In this document: one piece after another, positions 46,528-59,373 of the stretch
Layout of the letters: the number at the start of each line of letters is the position of its first letter
Position numbering within the stretch: position 1 is the stretch's first letter
NCBI GenBank assembly: GCA_015039315.1
Contig: WIDE01000034.1
Location: forward strand, 281,394 to 345,393
Direction of reading: 5' to 3'
Length of the DNA stretch: 64,000 bases
Source of the DNA: Clavulina sp. PMI_390
Lineage: Eukaryota > Basidiomycota > Agaricomycetes > Cantharellales > Hydnaceae
Made by a program: the position numbers and the translations under genes
Notes under the pieces: model-generated
What the model was told of the DNA's origin: nothing
Database searches by the model: none
Seen by the model: the letters and a program-made list of their open reading frames with translations, nothing else

Positions 46528-48620
46528 ATGAACCCTTCTGTTATCTCCAGCCGACATCGAGGGCTTGCCTTGGCTAAGAGAGGGGTGAAGCTACCTTCTG
46601 CGAAACCTCCAAATTTTTCTGTGCGGCGGTTGGCAACCCCCGCTTCCTCTGAGGTCACTATCTCTTTTCAGCACGAGTTCCCAAAAAGTTGACGAGACCG
46701 TGCTGTCTAACAGCTTCTAAAAACTCGGCTCTATGACTTCCATCTGCGAAATGAGGCTAAAATGGTTCCATTCGCGGGCTTCTCTATGCCCCTGCTCTAT
46801 GGGAAGACTGGACAAGGTCAGTAGTACACCCTGTCGATTCACAGCGAATATCACCAAAACTGACTCCCATGTTCTGTGCAATTTATCATCTCAGTCGCTT
46901 CTCATACTTACGTCCGCGATCACGTAGGTCTTTTTGACGTGGGGCACATGGTCCAAAGTTTGTAAGTTGGCTCTCTATCTTGGCCCAGGTTTGATATGGC
47001 AGCTCATTTCCATTTGTTAGCATCGAAGGCCCAAAAGCTACAGAATTTCTCCAATGGCTAACACCCTCCTCGCTCGCCTCTATGGCTCCATTCAGCTCCA
47101 CCCTCTCGGTCATCCTCAACAACGAGGGAGGTATTATTGACGATACTGTGATCTGCAAGCATTCCCCTTCCAAATACTACGTCGTCACAAATGCCGCCCG
47201 TAAGGAGCGCGATGTCGAATGGATCACTGCAAAGCTGGAGGAATGGAATAAAACGCACGCCAATGACGAACCGATCACATTCACCCCTCACTATGATTTG
47301 GGGCTGGTCGCGCTACAAGGTGCCGTATATCATCACGCCAAATAAAACTCAATTTCTGACCAAACGCTTCGTTCTTCAGGGCCCGATGCTGCCGCCTATC
47401 TACAGAATCTAACATCCTACGATCTTTCCAAGTTGGTTTTCGGGACGTCTGCCTACATGGACATAGCTGGGGTCAACTGCCATGTCGCACGTGGCGGTTA
47501 CACCGGCGAAGATGGTTTTGAGGTTAGCGATACTATCGACGGTCCAATACAGCATTTGTTGACTGGTACATGGTCATAATAGATCAGCAATGACGAACCG
47601 ATCACATTCACCCCTCACTATGATTTGGGGCTGGTCGCGCTACAAGGTGCCGTATATTATTACGCCACATGAAGCTCAATTTCTGACCATACGCTTCGTT
47701 CTTCAGGGCCTGATGCTGCCGCCTATCTACAGAATCTAACATCCTACGATCTTTCTAAGTTGGTTTTCGGGACGTCTGCCTACATGGACATAGCTGGGGT
47801 TAACTGCCATGTCGCACGTGGCGGTTACACCGGCGAAGATGGTTTTGAGGTTAGCGATACTATCGACGGTCCAATACAGCATTTGTTGACTGGTACATGG
47901 TCACAATAGATCAGCATCCCCGCCGAGCACACCGAATCCATCACCCAAAAGCTCACACAAGATCCCGTGCAACTAATTGGGCTAGCAGCTCGTGACTCAC
48001 TCCGCCTGGAGGCAGGAATGTGCCTTTATGGCCACGATCTTGATGAAACCACTTCGCCGGTTGAAGCAGGGCTGAGCTGGGTCATCGGTGAGCCACCTCA
48101 TCCGGACCCGTCCTGCAACTTTGGTATTGAAACATCCCCAAAAACCAGGAAAGGACCGCCGTGCTGCTGGCGACTTCATCGGTTCCCCAACTGTGTTGGA
48201 ACAATTGAAGTCGGGCGTGACCAGAAGGAGAGTAGGATTTGTCGTGGAGGGCCCGCCAGCTCGAGGTTCGTGTTCTTCATCCTATTCGGTCGAACTATTG
48301 TCTAACCGGATGCTCCCCTTTACGCCAGAGGGTGCCGAAGTCATTGCATCTGACACACAGGAGAAGATCGGTACGTAATCTGTTATAGTATCAATGTCTC
48401 CTCCACTCATGCCGTGACCCTGACTATCATAGGCACCATTACGTCCGGAATTCCCTCGCCAACTCTTGGGAAGAATATTGCAATGGGCTATATTAAGAAT
48501 GGGTTCCACAAGAAAGGGACGGCAGTAGCGGTTATTGTTCGCGGCCAACCGAGGAATGCGGTCGTAACTCCCATGCCGTTCGTTCAAACGCGTTACTGGA
48601 GAGGTGTAGCTGCCAAGTAG
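46528..48620 (+). CDS. GCV1: Mitochondrial aminomethyltransferase (glycine cleavage T-protein)
   Basis: Transfers the aminomethyl carbon of glycine to tetrahydrofolate in the mitochondrial glycine-cleavage complex. Exon 1 encodes a basic, Ser/Arg-rich targeting peptide ([19 protein letters not shown]). Later exons give [51 protein letters not shown] and [20 protein letters not shown], then [52 protein letters not shown] and [13 protein letters not shown]. The end carries [17 protein letters not shown] and [10 protein letters not shown], with the stop at 48618-48620. The central exons lie in a 327-bp tandem duplication (47261-47914). A normal-length product forms if one of the two exon copies (47380-47522 or 47707-47849) is used. 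If both copies plus the partial exon 47583-47646 are included, 69 residues are added in frame. Confidence 0.9.
47261..47914 (+). repeat. 327-bp tandem duplication within GCV1
   Basis: Copy 1 is 47261-47587 and copy 2 is 47588-47914. They align end to end without gaps and differ at 10 positions by direct reading (about 97% identity). Seven differences lie in introns and three in the exon; all three are third-position synonymous changes (CCC/CCT, TCC/TCT, GTC/GTT). Each unit holds the end of one exon, an intron, a complete 143-nt exon and the next intron up to its acceptor. The junction turns the second unit's start into a usable in-frame exon. Confidence 0.95.
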
Positions 48621-50012
48621 TTACACGATATCTAATGCTTCTAGATTTCAATTATAGCGTATGGCTGAGAGGCCAAGATACACGGGGGTGATCAACTCCC
48701 GTCGTTGAGACGGAACTCTTCCTCCCTTTTATCCTATAAATCACATTTTGTGCGCAACGCATGGCCTCGCGGGTCCCAGGTTACGTTTGTGATTACTCTA
48801 ATTGCTGACGTCGATGGCCTTCCCGCCAGATGTATTTGGCGGTGTTTGCGAATCCCGAATCGGTGACACTTTTACTCCCACCAGACACATGTCAATCTTA
48901 TCGATTCTTCCAGTCGACGCTTTGGATCACTTGATGTCCACAGGCTCAGTATATTGAACCCGCTATAATTGTGCACTCCGCCTTTTGCCTCTTGTCAAAT
49001 TACTACCCGATCATTGGCCCCTCCCTGACGACACCTTGTCCTTTCAGAGAGAACATTGCCACGCGAGAAAACATCTGGACGAGCTTTTCCTTCATATCCT
49101 TAAGGCCTCGCTTGCTTCTATCCTCCTACCCCTCGCGTTACGCCCGCAACATATTCGATCAATGAGGAGACTCGAGTTCAATCTTCCAAAAGTGATCAGA
49201 CCCGTGTTGCGTTCACCGCCTTGTCCAACCATAACGAATCTTGCACGCTGAGGCTCTGGCGTCGATATTTAGGCTCTAGTCTCTGTACCTGGCGAAGGAT
49301 CAGAACCGAGTCACCCTAGCCCTTACCAACATGGTTTACCCACAAAGAATTCGGCGTAGGCCGGTTGGTTCAAAGCTTTGAGAAATTCTTGAACTACTGT
49401 GACACTGATAAATCCTGTATAAGCCCGCGAAAAAACCTCTTTCCAACCTGTCAGCCTATTCGTCCCCTCTATAGGTGAAGTTCCTGGTCAGCTTCAACAG
49501 CAAGTGTGGAACCAAGATCAGTGTTTCCAGACTACCATCAAGTTTCAAAAGCGGGAAGCTTGATTTCTGGTCTTTGTCTATGTTCAGCAGAGCGAACGAC
49601 CTCGCATGGTTCTTCCCACCCCCCGCTCTGGCTCACACAAAACTCATCTTGGTGGTCCACCAGATCCAGTTATCAGTGTTCAGCTCAACTATGATCATCC
49701 CTTTGAGAATTCTTTCCCCTCGTCATAAGCTTCTCTATCCGATCATATATGGTCTAATGACGGGGTGGCCCATCTGAGCGCATCCCGAACAGCCTAGCAC
49801 ATGTCCAGCTTTTGGACTTCTTCCTCATACGATCGACCCACTATACAACGGCAGAGCTCTTAGCAGGTCGCACAGGATTAATTCTTTCACACACACGTGC
49901 CAACTGATAAAGTACAAATGCGTTTCTTCCCACCAAGTGACTTTGCTTCTTGCCTTCACCATCTTCGTGTTTGGTCTTAAGTCCATTGTGATGCCATCCC
50001 CACCAGACTCTC
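48621..50012. other. Region with unresolved coding fragments
   Basis: Several plus-strand fragments look weakly coding, for example FLVSFNSKCGTKISVSR near 49480 and VQMRFFPPSDFASCLHHLR near 49915. They may be upstream exons of the gene at 50013-51326, but no continuous model could be built. Nothing else is recognised. Confidence 0.3.
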
Positions 50013-51326
50013 ATGTTCCTCGCCAAGGAAGCAAAGGATCCCAATCCCCCACCAACAGCTCCACCGATGTAGGTTCTGGCCTCATTTTGTGATGAATGCG
50101 CGGCTGCGTTTTCGCTACACTTGCGTCACCCAGCGTGATCATGGGTGACATGCTCGTTCCTGTTCTAGGTCTCTGATCGTCCCGCAAATTCAGCGCCTAG
50201 TACCAACATTGACACCGCTAGTGGTGCCGGTATGTCGCTTCCTTCAAGACCATGGGCCGAACGGCGATTCATGTTACTTCGATATGCGCGCGTGTAGATC
50301 ATTCCCAACCCGAGGCGAGTGCCGTCTCCCATGTTTTCTAACCAACCCACCAAGGGCGACCTTTAATTCCCCTTGCAGATGTCTGCAGATCGCGGGAGGG
50401 GACTAGGACGAGGAGAAACCGCGGTGAATACTCAGCGTTGGTCAAGTGCCATCCATTTACCTGGCCCAGGTACGTCAAGTGTATATCCAGCGACCGTCCC
50501 GAATTCCGACATGGCCCGCTCTGCATTCAGGGCTCGGAATCGAAGGGGATCCAATTAACTTCGCGACCTATATGTCGCCATATGACTTTCATCATGGTGG
50601 GTCACTCTGCGGATCACCGATTGCGCCGCAGCTTTCTCATTGACTTGATCGTGGTGTCGATCATGAAGGCGAGCGTACTAGAAGTGGATACACCCATATC
50701 TCAGGTATCGTACACGCCCGATCGATAATAGCGTGTATAAATCTATGTGGTACAACAAATTAACATCCTGACCCTTGCCCAGGCATGCAGCCTTATGCGA
50801 GCACCCCGCCTTTGAACTTTGCTGCTGCATCCAGTCCTATCGCCACGCAGCAATATCTTGCCGATGCAGGGCCATCGACATCGGCTGCGAATCCCACTCA
50901 GACGCCTCCGGGTGCGCGCCCGAGTAAGCATATGGTCTAATATATTGCCTTTCAGTGAATGTGTGAAGTAGCACTGATTATCATAATCGTAGAAAACGTG
51001 CGCACCTCAAAAGTGAAGCGGACTATTGTAGGGCGCGAAAGGGGTCCTGAGAGCCCCAAAGGTCGCAAGCCTCGTCATGGTGAGTTTTGGTGTCGTAATT
51101 TCAGCGAGTGTTGCGCTGCCTACTGAGATTTTACGTCAGGCCAAGGATCAAAGGATCGTCGGAACCAAGATGACTCCGAGCCGAAAGATCCTGAAGGGGG
51201 CTCAGCAGACGTGAGTGTTCGGCTGAGATTGTTCTGCTACAAACCAAACGGCCTTTCTTTGGAAGCGTTGCTCACACGAACCCTTCCTTTGACAACATAC
51301 GACAGGACAGCGCTGCGGCCCCCTAA
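50013..51326 (+). CDS. Probable intrinsically disordered nuclear protein (model incomplete)
   Basis: The 3' half is well defined by splice signals. An exon after CCCAG near 50783 encodes MQPYASTPPLNFAAASS and TSAANPTQTPPGARPS before GTAAGC. The next exon has NVRTSKVKRTIVGRERG and PKGRKPRHG before GTGAGT; the next has QGSKDRRNQDDSEPKD before GTGAGT. The last adds DSAAAP and the stop at 51324-51326. Phases agree. The protein is Pro/Ser-rich, then strongly basic with nuclear-localisation-like KVKR and GRKPR clusters. The 5' part is uncertain: a candidate start at 50013 (MFLAKEAKDPNPPPTAPP) and an exon with MSADRGRGLGRGE near 50379 can be proposed, and further exons may lie before 50013. No domain was recognised. 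Confidence 0.45.
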
Positions 51327-52183
51327 GAGTAAACCCCTAGGACAAACAGCTCTTGGTGCAGGATTAGAGTCGCGACTGTAGGCCAATTCGTCGTGCGGGG
51401 TTCATCTTAGTGGAGCCGGTGGGCTGGAATCCCGTGAAGCGAAAGGAAGGGTAACATGCCGTCGTAATAACCCTTTGCCGAGAGCCGTTTGTCGCGTACT
51501 TTTTGTACTTCCAGGGTAGTAGTTTCAATTTGAATGACTCTGTTTTCGGTCCGAACATGGGGTGCACGGTCGATTGGATGAGAGTTGATGGCACTAGCGC
51601 AAGGGAGTTGAACGATAGTCCTCGTTTAAGGAGACGAGGATAGCTGAAGAGCATTACAAAAGGCAGGGTAGAGTTTCAGCTAACATCCGACGGGAGGGGG
51701 AGCGAACGGCCACCTGTGGCGGGGAGCGATGACAATATCGACCCAGAAAGGGCGAAGGAACAGATTACAACAACCATAGATGTTAGAGTTGGAGGTGGGC
51801 GGGAGTGAGGAAGATTTTTCTCGACTGCCGTAGCTCTTATACCCACAGAAGAAAATCGAGGATGACGGAAGAGCTGCAATAACAAAGATGGCGATAAAGA
51901 TATGAAGACGCTGACGCGTTTTCGCGCTTATTTCGCTAGATTAAGGGAGTGACAGATTCACATGTACAGCCTTTTTCTCTTCCTGATCTGGATACCCCAC
52001 CCGAGAAAGGGTGACAAAACCCTTAGCCCCGAGGGAGAGGTCGCCGATATGAGATTAGTTAGGGAAGAGAGAAGTCAATCAGAATATTGATTGTCGCACA
52101 AGCGTATTGGCGAAGAAAGAGATCACGGAATAATGATAGAAATTATTCCTCAGAGAATATGTAGGTGTACACGAGGAACTTGT
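51327..52183. other. Convergent intergenic region
   Basis: Minus-strand frames at 51364-51654 and 51676-51885 have no recognisable content and no clear splice link to the next gene. The region is the likely 3' UTR space of both neighbours. Confidence 0.3.
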
Positions 52184-52894
52184 TTAATCGCTCAAGACGA
52201 TAACTTCCGATACAGCCGCTGGGTGGCGCGAACGTCCCGTGGTGCTCGGAGCAGATTGGCGATGTTTCTTTCGTGCTCTAGGAAATGGCCGATGTATTGG
52301 GGTTTGGGAAACAACGGCCCCGTGTGGTTTCTGGGATGAGGAGTGCAAGGCAGCTTGATTAGGAAGTTAGGAAACGGTGACAAGATCATGGGTAACGAAC
52401 CGGGAAAACACCGAGAAACTCGATATCTGAGTCATCATCCAGCGGTAGAAGTTTGTTACTATGGATCTCCTCATCTGAGTCGGACACGAGGTCAATAATC
52501 GCAGGGGATAATCGGTCAGTTGTAGTGGGCTGGGAATTATCAGCCATTTGAAAGGATAACGGCGCGGCCGGAGTAATGTGTAACTGGGCAAGAATCTCTG
52601 TGACAAAATTTAGGGCCGCAGATCATGCATCGTTGGCGGGCAGATCCTCACCATAAGGAGCATACGAAAACATCACCTCTGGAGAGAATGAGCTTCAAGT
52701 TTTTAGCACGTCAAGCGTTGGGATACCTTACCTTCCACACGGCAGTTGGGGTGAATTGTGAAGTTTGTTTCTTGCACCAGAGAGGTCGATGCGTCGCTGA
52801 TAGGCAAATATTGATCGATCAGCACGGAACTTTGGGCACGTTCGAGGGGTAGGGAGTTACCTGGCACTCGGATTTCCCATGCTTTTTTCTTCAT
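52184..52894 (-). CDS. Small acidic/basic protein with SUMO-interaction-like motifs
   Basis: Three exons join in phase. Exon 1 starts at 52894 (MKKKAWEIRVPG) and includes LIDQYLPISDASTSLVQE and FTIHPNCRVE. A phase-1 GTAAGG...TCACAG intron leads to EILAQLHITPAAPLSFQMA, then IIDLVSDSDEE and LPLDDDSDIEFLGVF. A phase-0 intron (GTTCGT donor) leads to KPHGAVVSQTP, a basic RPFPRARKKHRQ stretch and the ending SEVIVLSD. Two segments, IIDLVSDSDEE and VIVLSD, fit the hydrophobic-plus-acidic pattern of SUMO-interacting motifs, and the basic stretch could be a nuclear signal (inference). No conserved domain was recognised. An additional upstream exon cannot be excluded. Confidence 0.45.
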
Positions 52895-53721
52895 CGATCA
52901 TGTCAAAGGTAGTCGGCGCATTCATTCGCCCAATTTCTCGAGCTCGGATAAGCTTGACATTGATCCGGCCTGCTGGCCGTTTCCTGGACGGTTTACGAAC
53001 TGATTATTGAGGGATTCAATGTATTTCTAGTGCAGTGGTGATATAAATCGTTGTGAATTGCCCACCTTTGGGAGAATAAGGGTTAAATATAAGTCTAAGC
53101 ATCGGTAAGATATGACATGAGTGACCCGAGCACGTGGGTAACCGCAACAGGGCTCACTTAGGGCTAGCTTCATCATCCTCATCCCTAAGTGAAGTCGACC
53201 ATGTGTCTGAAGCTTCTCCCGCACGGAGGAAATGGGACGTGATCAGATCAGCGTTGACATATATGAGGAGCAAGGCCGGTTCCGTCAAAGGTATCATAGT
53301 GGTGTAATGAACAGAGAAAGCCTATAGAATAGATTTTTTGAGTAGTAATTGGCGCTATTATTGAGGCTTTCGTACAGAGTTATCTGTTGAAGGAATCCAT
53401 GACGCCGCGCGCGGAGGTTCTCGAAGCCCAAATTCTGGTAAGCGCCGGCGATCGCTTTGCACCCAGACCTCCACGTTGCCAAATCCAAGAGTCAGATACA
53501 CCATCACGTAGTAGCGCACGTCTGCAACGCGTTTGCCTCAGTGCAAGGGAAGAGACGCGCCACACCGGCGTGGTGCGACACGCTTCACAATCCGTCGGTC
53601 ACGGTCACACATGTCACGCAACTGGCCAAACAAGTCTATTTGACACGTCGTCCTCGATCCTCCTCCACTCTTTTTCTGAACTTTCAAACGAACTCTCGTT
53701 CCGGAGCTGGTCCAATCTGAT
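52895..53721. other. Divergent intergenic region
   Basis: About 830 bp between the minus-strand gene and SLC33A1. A 112-aa plus-strand frame at 53387-53725 and minus-strand frames here are not supported by any motif. Confidence 0.3.
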
Positions 53722-56157
53722 ATGAGCCTTCGCTCGCATAAATCTCGAAAAAAGTCACGATCTCCTCTACCTCCATCCTATAGTAACGGAAACGGCCACT
53801 CAGCAGAGGATATGCAGCTTTCCTCCAAAGCATCATCTCAGGGTTCCGCCCTTGAGAAAACAACTCTCCCGACTTCAAGGAGACACGCTAATGGCTCGTT
53901 CTCTATCCAAACCGAGAACAACGAAAAAACCCCGGCATATGCTGACAAACGTGAAACCCCTTCCAAGGGACTGTCTACACGCGACCAGCAAGCTATGGCC
54001 TTGCTCATTGTCCTATGTCAGTCTAGTCTACATTAATAAGTCTTGGCGTGTGGGCTCAATGGAAAAAACTAGATTTCATCCAAGGCATTCCCATCGGTCT
54101 GGCCTTTGGTTCGATCCCATTCCTTCTCAAATCCCGGCTGTCATATAGTCAGATAGGCATTTTCTCCTTAAGGTCCGTCAAATCCCTCTGCCTCGACCAT
54201 CGGAGCACTAAAATACCTCTTTCCATCAGCACCTACCCTTACTCGCTCAAACTTTTCTGGAGCCCCATCGTCGACTCTGTGTACAGCAAGTCCTTCGGCA
54301 GAAGAAAGTCGTGGATCGTCCCAATACAGACCATCATTGGCATCTTCATGCTGTGGATAGGGAAACACGCCGAGAGCCTCTTGGCCTCCGCCGAGAAGGA
54401 TATTACCCAGCTAACGACGATATTCGTTCTAATGATTTTCTTTGCGGCCACTCAAGGTATGCTCAAGTACTCTGAGAACAATGTCGTGTCGCTCACATCT
54501 TTAATCTCGTAGACATTGCTGTGGATGGTATGCACACTATGTGAACCTCCCTATTCATTCGCCCCTGTGACTGACACATATATAGGCTGGGCCTTGAACC
54601 TTCTCTCTGAGGAGAGCCTCTCCTTCGCTTCCACTGCTCAAACAATCGGCCTCAATACCGGCTTCTTCCTTTCCTTCACCGTTTTCCTGGCTCTTAATAG
54701 TCCCGAGTTTGCGTACGTCGGATTCACGTCGGTTTGACTCGCTCACTTGGCGGGACTGACATTGACTTTGTTCATCATAGGAACAAATACATTCGTTCAG
54801 TGCCGCTAGACACGCCATTGGTCACGCTTGGGCAGTATCTCACATTCAGCGGTTTCTTCTGCTTCGCTGTTACTTTATGGCTCGTTCTATTCAAGACTGA
54901 GGTGCGTGTGTCTCAATGCTGCCTATAGTATCCTTTCTGATACCATATATTAGGAGCCGGTCTCCTCTACCGAAGAAGAAATGTCTGTTGCGAAAGTGTA
55001 CAACATTATGTGGAGCATCTGCAAATTGACCAGTACGTTGCCTTACACTGTGTGGTCTATCTTACCTTCTGCTGACTATGTCTGACGCGCGTGCTGTAAC
55101 CCTTTACAGACATCCAAACCCTCTGCATCATCCACTTCATTGCCAAAATTGGGTTCCAAGCGAATGAAGCCGTTACAGACCTCAAACTCGTGGAGAAGGG
55201 TCTCTCAAAGGAGGACCTGGCCCTCGTAGTGCTTATCGATTTCCCCTTCCAGATGATCGGTGGATGGCTCGCAGGCCAGTGGTCTGTGGGAGAGCACAAG
55301 CTTCGTCCCTGGCTGCATGGAATGTGGATCCGTCTTGGGTTCGCTGTGTTGAGCATGGGCTTGGTCTACTGGTTCCCCAAGTCCAAGGAGGTCCCAATGA
55401 GCTTCCTTTTAATCGTCATTGTGGTGAAAGTCCTCTCCTCGTTCGCTGGGTAAGTGATAGTTGCGCCGCTCTTCGTAGCCCACAACCTAGCTCACAAACA
55501 GCCCTACTCAGCACAATGCAGTTCGTTGGAATCTCTGCATTCCATACTCAGATCTCTGACCCAGTGATCGGTGGCACATACATGACAGTATGTCCTCGAC
55601 TGAATCTTTTGTCTAGTTCATTGCGGCTCACACTGCAACTTGTAGCTGCTCAATACGGTATCCAACCTTGGTGGGACCTGGCCCCGCTTCTTCGTCCTCA
55701 ATGGTGCATTTCTTATCTAATGTGCTGATTACAATGCTGAGTTTTGAGCTTAGGTGTCGATTGGTTGAGCGTGTCGACATGCCATATTAAGCAGACTACG
55801 GAGGAGTTGCTCGTATCAGGTATGGTTTACCTCCCCTTCTCCATTGCGCAATGCTGACCAACGTTGTCTCAACACCATATAGCGAGCGAGTGTGCCTCTG
55901 AATCAGGCAAGGAGCGATGTGCTTCCCTCGGCGGGACCTGTGCAATCGAGTCAGATGGATATTACACCGTTTCGGCCATTTGTGTGGCGATCGGGGCGAT
56001 CCTTCTCGTGGCGTATATCTGGCCGGCAGCACAGCGACTACAAAGTAGGTGTTCTATGACTCCTCTCCTGCCTATGCCTGGATTCCTAAACACATCGTAC
56101 ATCAACTCAGGATTGCCCAATTCAGCGTGGCGGGTCAATATAGCGAGGAAAGATTAG
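53722..56157 (+). CDS. Acetyl-CoA transporter (SLC33A1/AT-1 family)
   Basis: Predicted multi-pass carrier importing acetyl-CoA into the endoplasmic reticulum lumen (family knowledge). A hydrophilic N-terminal tail (MSLRSHKSRKKSRSPLP) leads to AMALLIVL, then LIQGIPIGLAFGSIPFLLKS, YSQIGIFSL, YPYSLKLFWSPIVDSVYSKS, FGRRKSWIVPIQTIIG and DIAVDGWALNLLS. After several introns come LNTGFFLSFTVFLALNS, LTNIQTLCIIHFIAKIGFQA, DFPFQMIGGWLAGQWS and FVGISAFHTQISDPVIGGTY. Towards the end are a Cys-bearing luminal segment (ASECASESGKERCASLGGTC) and a last helix (ICVAIGAILLVAYIW). The QGIPIG, KLFWSPIVDS, GRRKSW and QDIAVDGWAL blocks are diagnostic. About nine short introns are present. The 3' end is convergent with ATG12, with only about 120 bp between stop codons. 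Confidence 0.9.
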
Positions 56158-56277
56158 ATAGGATTGGCTCGCAAGACTGGCAAGAAATGCTGCTGAACAG
56201 ATTGTCACCATATATGGGTTAGATATGTGTATTACAGGGTATGGCGTTGATAATTTACTCGCATTGGAAGCGAGCAG

Positions 56278-56904
56278 TTAGCCCCATGCCGCGTTTGTGC
56301 TATGACAAAATTCACTTGTCAGGGATTGAACGGAGGCGACTCGTTCCAAGCCACACACACGCACCTGTAGTTGACTATTAGATGCCCATCGGTAGAGAAG
56401 CACTAGAGATCGGTCCGATTAGCATACTTTCCAGGACTCATCAAATGGGCCATACTTTGAATAAGTTGTTTACGATATCGTCGGGTGCAGGAGAGAAAGC
56501 CATGTTGATATACGTAAACTGCATATGGAAACAAACGTGTCTGAGACCCTACAAAGACAACATATCATATAGGGAAGAGGCTCACGAGAGGATCGGTCGG
56601 CTTCCACCCAAGTTCTTTCCTCAGAAACTGGATGACAGTCTGGAAGCGATTTTGGGCGGTGATCTTGTAGTAGTTTTGCTTCATGATAGGAGCGTTCCCG
56701 ACCGCTCGGAATCGTACGATGACTGCATTCGAGCCGAATTTAGCAATGGGGACGCCTTGGTGCCATTAGGGTCCACAAGCGAGACAAAGGGAGAAACGAA
56801 CCTTTGGCTCCGTCTCGCCGCTTGTACGCTTCGAGAGCTTCTAGCGCAGGTGCAGCAGGGATGGGCGCATGGAGTCGCCCGGATGAGACCGAGAGATCTG
56901 CCAT
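56278..56904 (-). CDS. ATG12: Autophagy ubiquitin-like protein Atg12
   Basis: Ubiquitin-like modifier conjugated to Atg5 during autophagosome formation. Five exons were reconstructed with matching phases: 56802-56904, 56586-56722, 56456-56518, 56365-56402 and 56278-56299, giving 363 nt (120 residues). The N-terminal tail MADLSVSSGRLHAPIP precedes the ubiquitin fold: VIVRFRAVGNAPIMKQNYYK, RFQTVIQFLRKELGW, FTYINMAFSPAPDDIVNNLF, then CFSTDGHLIVNYS and TNAAWG. The protein ends in the single C-terminal Gly used for conjugation, as in other Atg12 proteins, so no processing protease is needed. A 181-aa plus-strand frame (56382-56927) is an antisense shadow. It shares a short promoter with TRM8. Confidence 0.92.
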
Positions 56905-57047
56905 CTCGAGTGAACGAGGTGGGTTGAGTCGGGTGGGTCAGCACCAAGGGGACGGGCGTGGGCGGTCAACGAGCTGAGGACGCGCGTGTCGTGTTTGGCC
57001 TGCGCGTTTAGTTCTTCGGGTGACGCTGCATTTACTTCACTTGTCCA
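56905..57047. promoter_or_regulatory. Compact divergent promoter, ATG12 / TRM8
   Basis: 143 bp between divergent start codons. No defined regulatory motif recognised. Confidence 0.5.
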
Positions 57048-58380
<1,333 letters not shown>

Positions 58381-59373
58381 GCCCAAGGGAGACCCTGACT
58401 ATCTGGGCAGACGATCTGCTGGGTTTCCTCCCAAAAGCGGCAGCTAGTTCACTGGGCCATTCATCATGTGCATGCATGTTGACGGGTGTAATTGTACTCA
58501 ACTGACACTTTACCAGGTAACATGTACTCTACTACTTACTTGCTAGCTGTCCCCTAAAAAAGAATATGAAAATTCGTGCGCTCGTGTACCTCACTTGGTT
58601 GCTCCCCCACAATTTGTCACTCCAGGAATATAGGCGGGCCGTTACGACGTGTAGCTCAAGCCGAGGCCTATCTCCGTCGCTCCACCCACAGAGACTCTGT
58701 CCACCTCCCGGGGCTCTCTGCTTCTCAAATTCATCCCCCCGGGACGACAACATTAATCTCAGCTCAGTCCAGGAGATCGTCGATGATAATCACGCTCCTG
58801 CGCCCCAATCAGCCTTTTTCAACCCTTCAGTTCTTTTACAGCGTCAATTAAACTCAATCTAGCCGCTCCTCCACTAATCAATGTATGTGTGTATGTGTCC
58901 TCAACATGCAGACGCACTGATATCCGGACATCAGCTGAGCTGAGGCATGAAATTGTGGCGAGCCACCGAGAAGCACACAAGCACAAGACCGAATGTGCTT
59001 GCACAATCAATCTGATGAGATATAGAAGTAACTGTATTGACCTGCAAGCAATTTTTTTTCTTTATTGAGATAGAGAGTTAGAGAGTATGTGTAGAACGGA
59101 AAAGAAGAGCTGAAAGAGTCCAGGTAATAAAGATTGTAGCTGTGGAACGAGACCGAGAGAGCCCAAATAGCAGGACAGACGATGTGGATTGAATTATTAT
59201 GGGGGAATCCCTAGCAGTGAGTGTTGGGTAATGAGGAAGAAGAAAGATGGGAGGGGGGCATGTTGTTCACGGCACAGCGAATAATGAGAGCAAATGCATT
59301 GGGGGAAGGGTGTTATGGGACGACGACGAATACGATATTGAGCAGCAAAAAACAACACGGTAAAACCTCTACG
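58381..59373. other. Convergent intergenic region
   Basis: About 1 kb between the 3' ends of TRM8 and the following minus-strand gene. Purine-rich and low-complexity near 59060-59230. No gene supported. Confidence 0.4.

Noticed and set aside
47261..47914. Duplication as a transposon or LTR
   Set aside because: The unit is exactly gene-internal sequence, with no terminal repeats, no target-site duplication and no foreign coding content.
53387..53725. 112-aa plus-strand ORF before SLC33A1
   Set aside because: Out of frame with the transporter and without motifs; the transporter start at 53722 is well supported.
56382..56927. 181-aa plus-strand ORF
   Set aside because: Antisense to ATG12, whose five exons reconstruct a complete conserved protein on the other strand.
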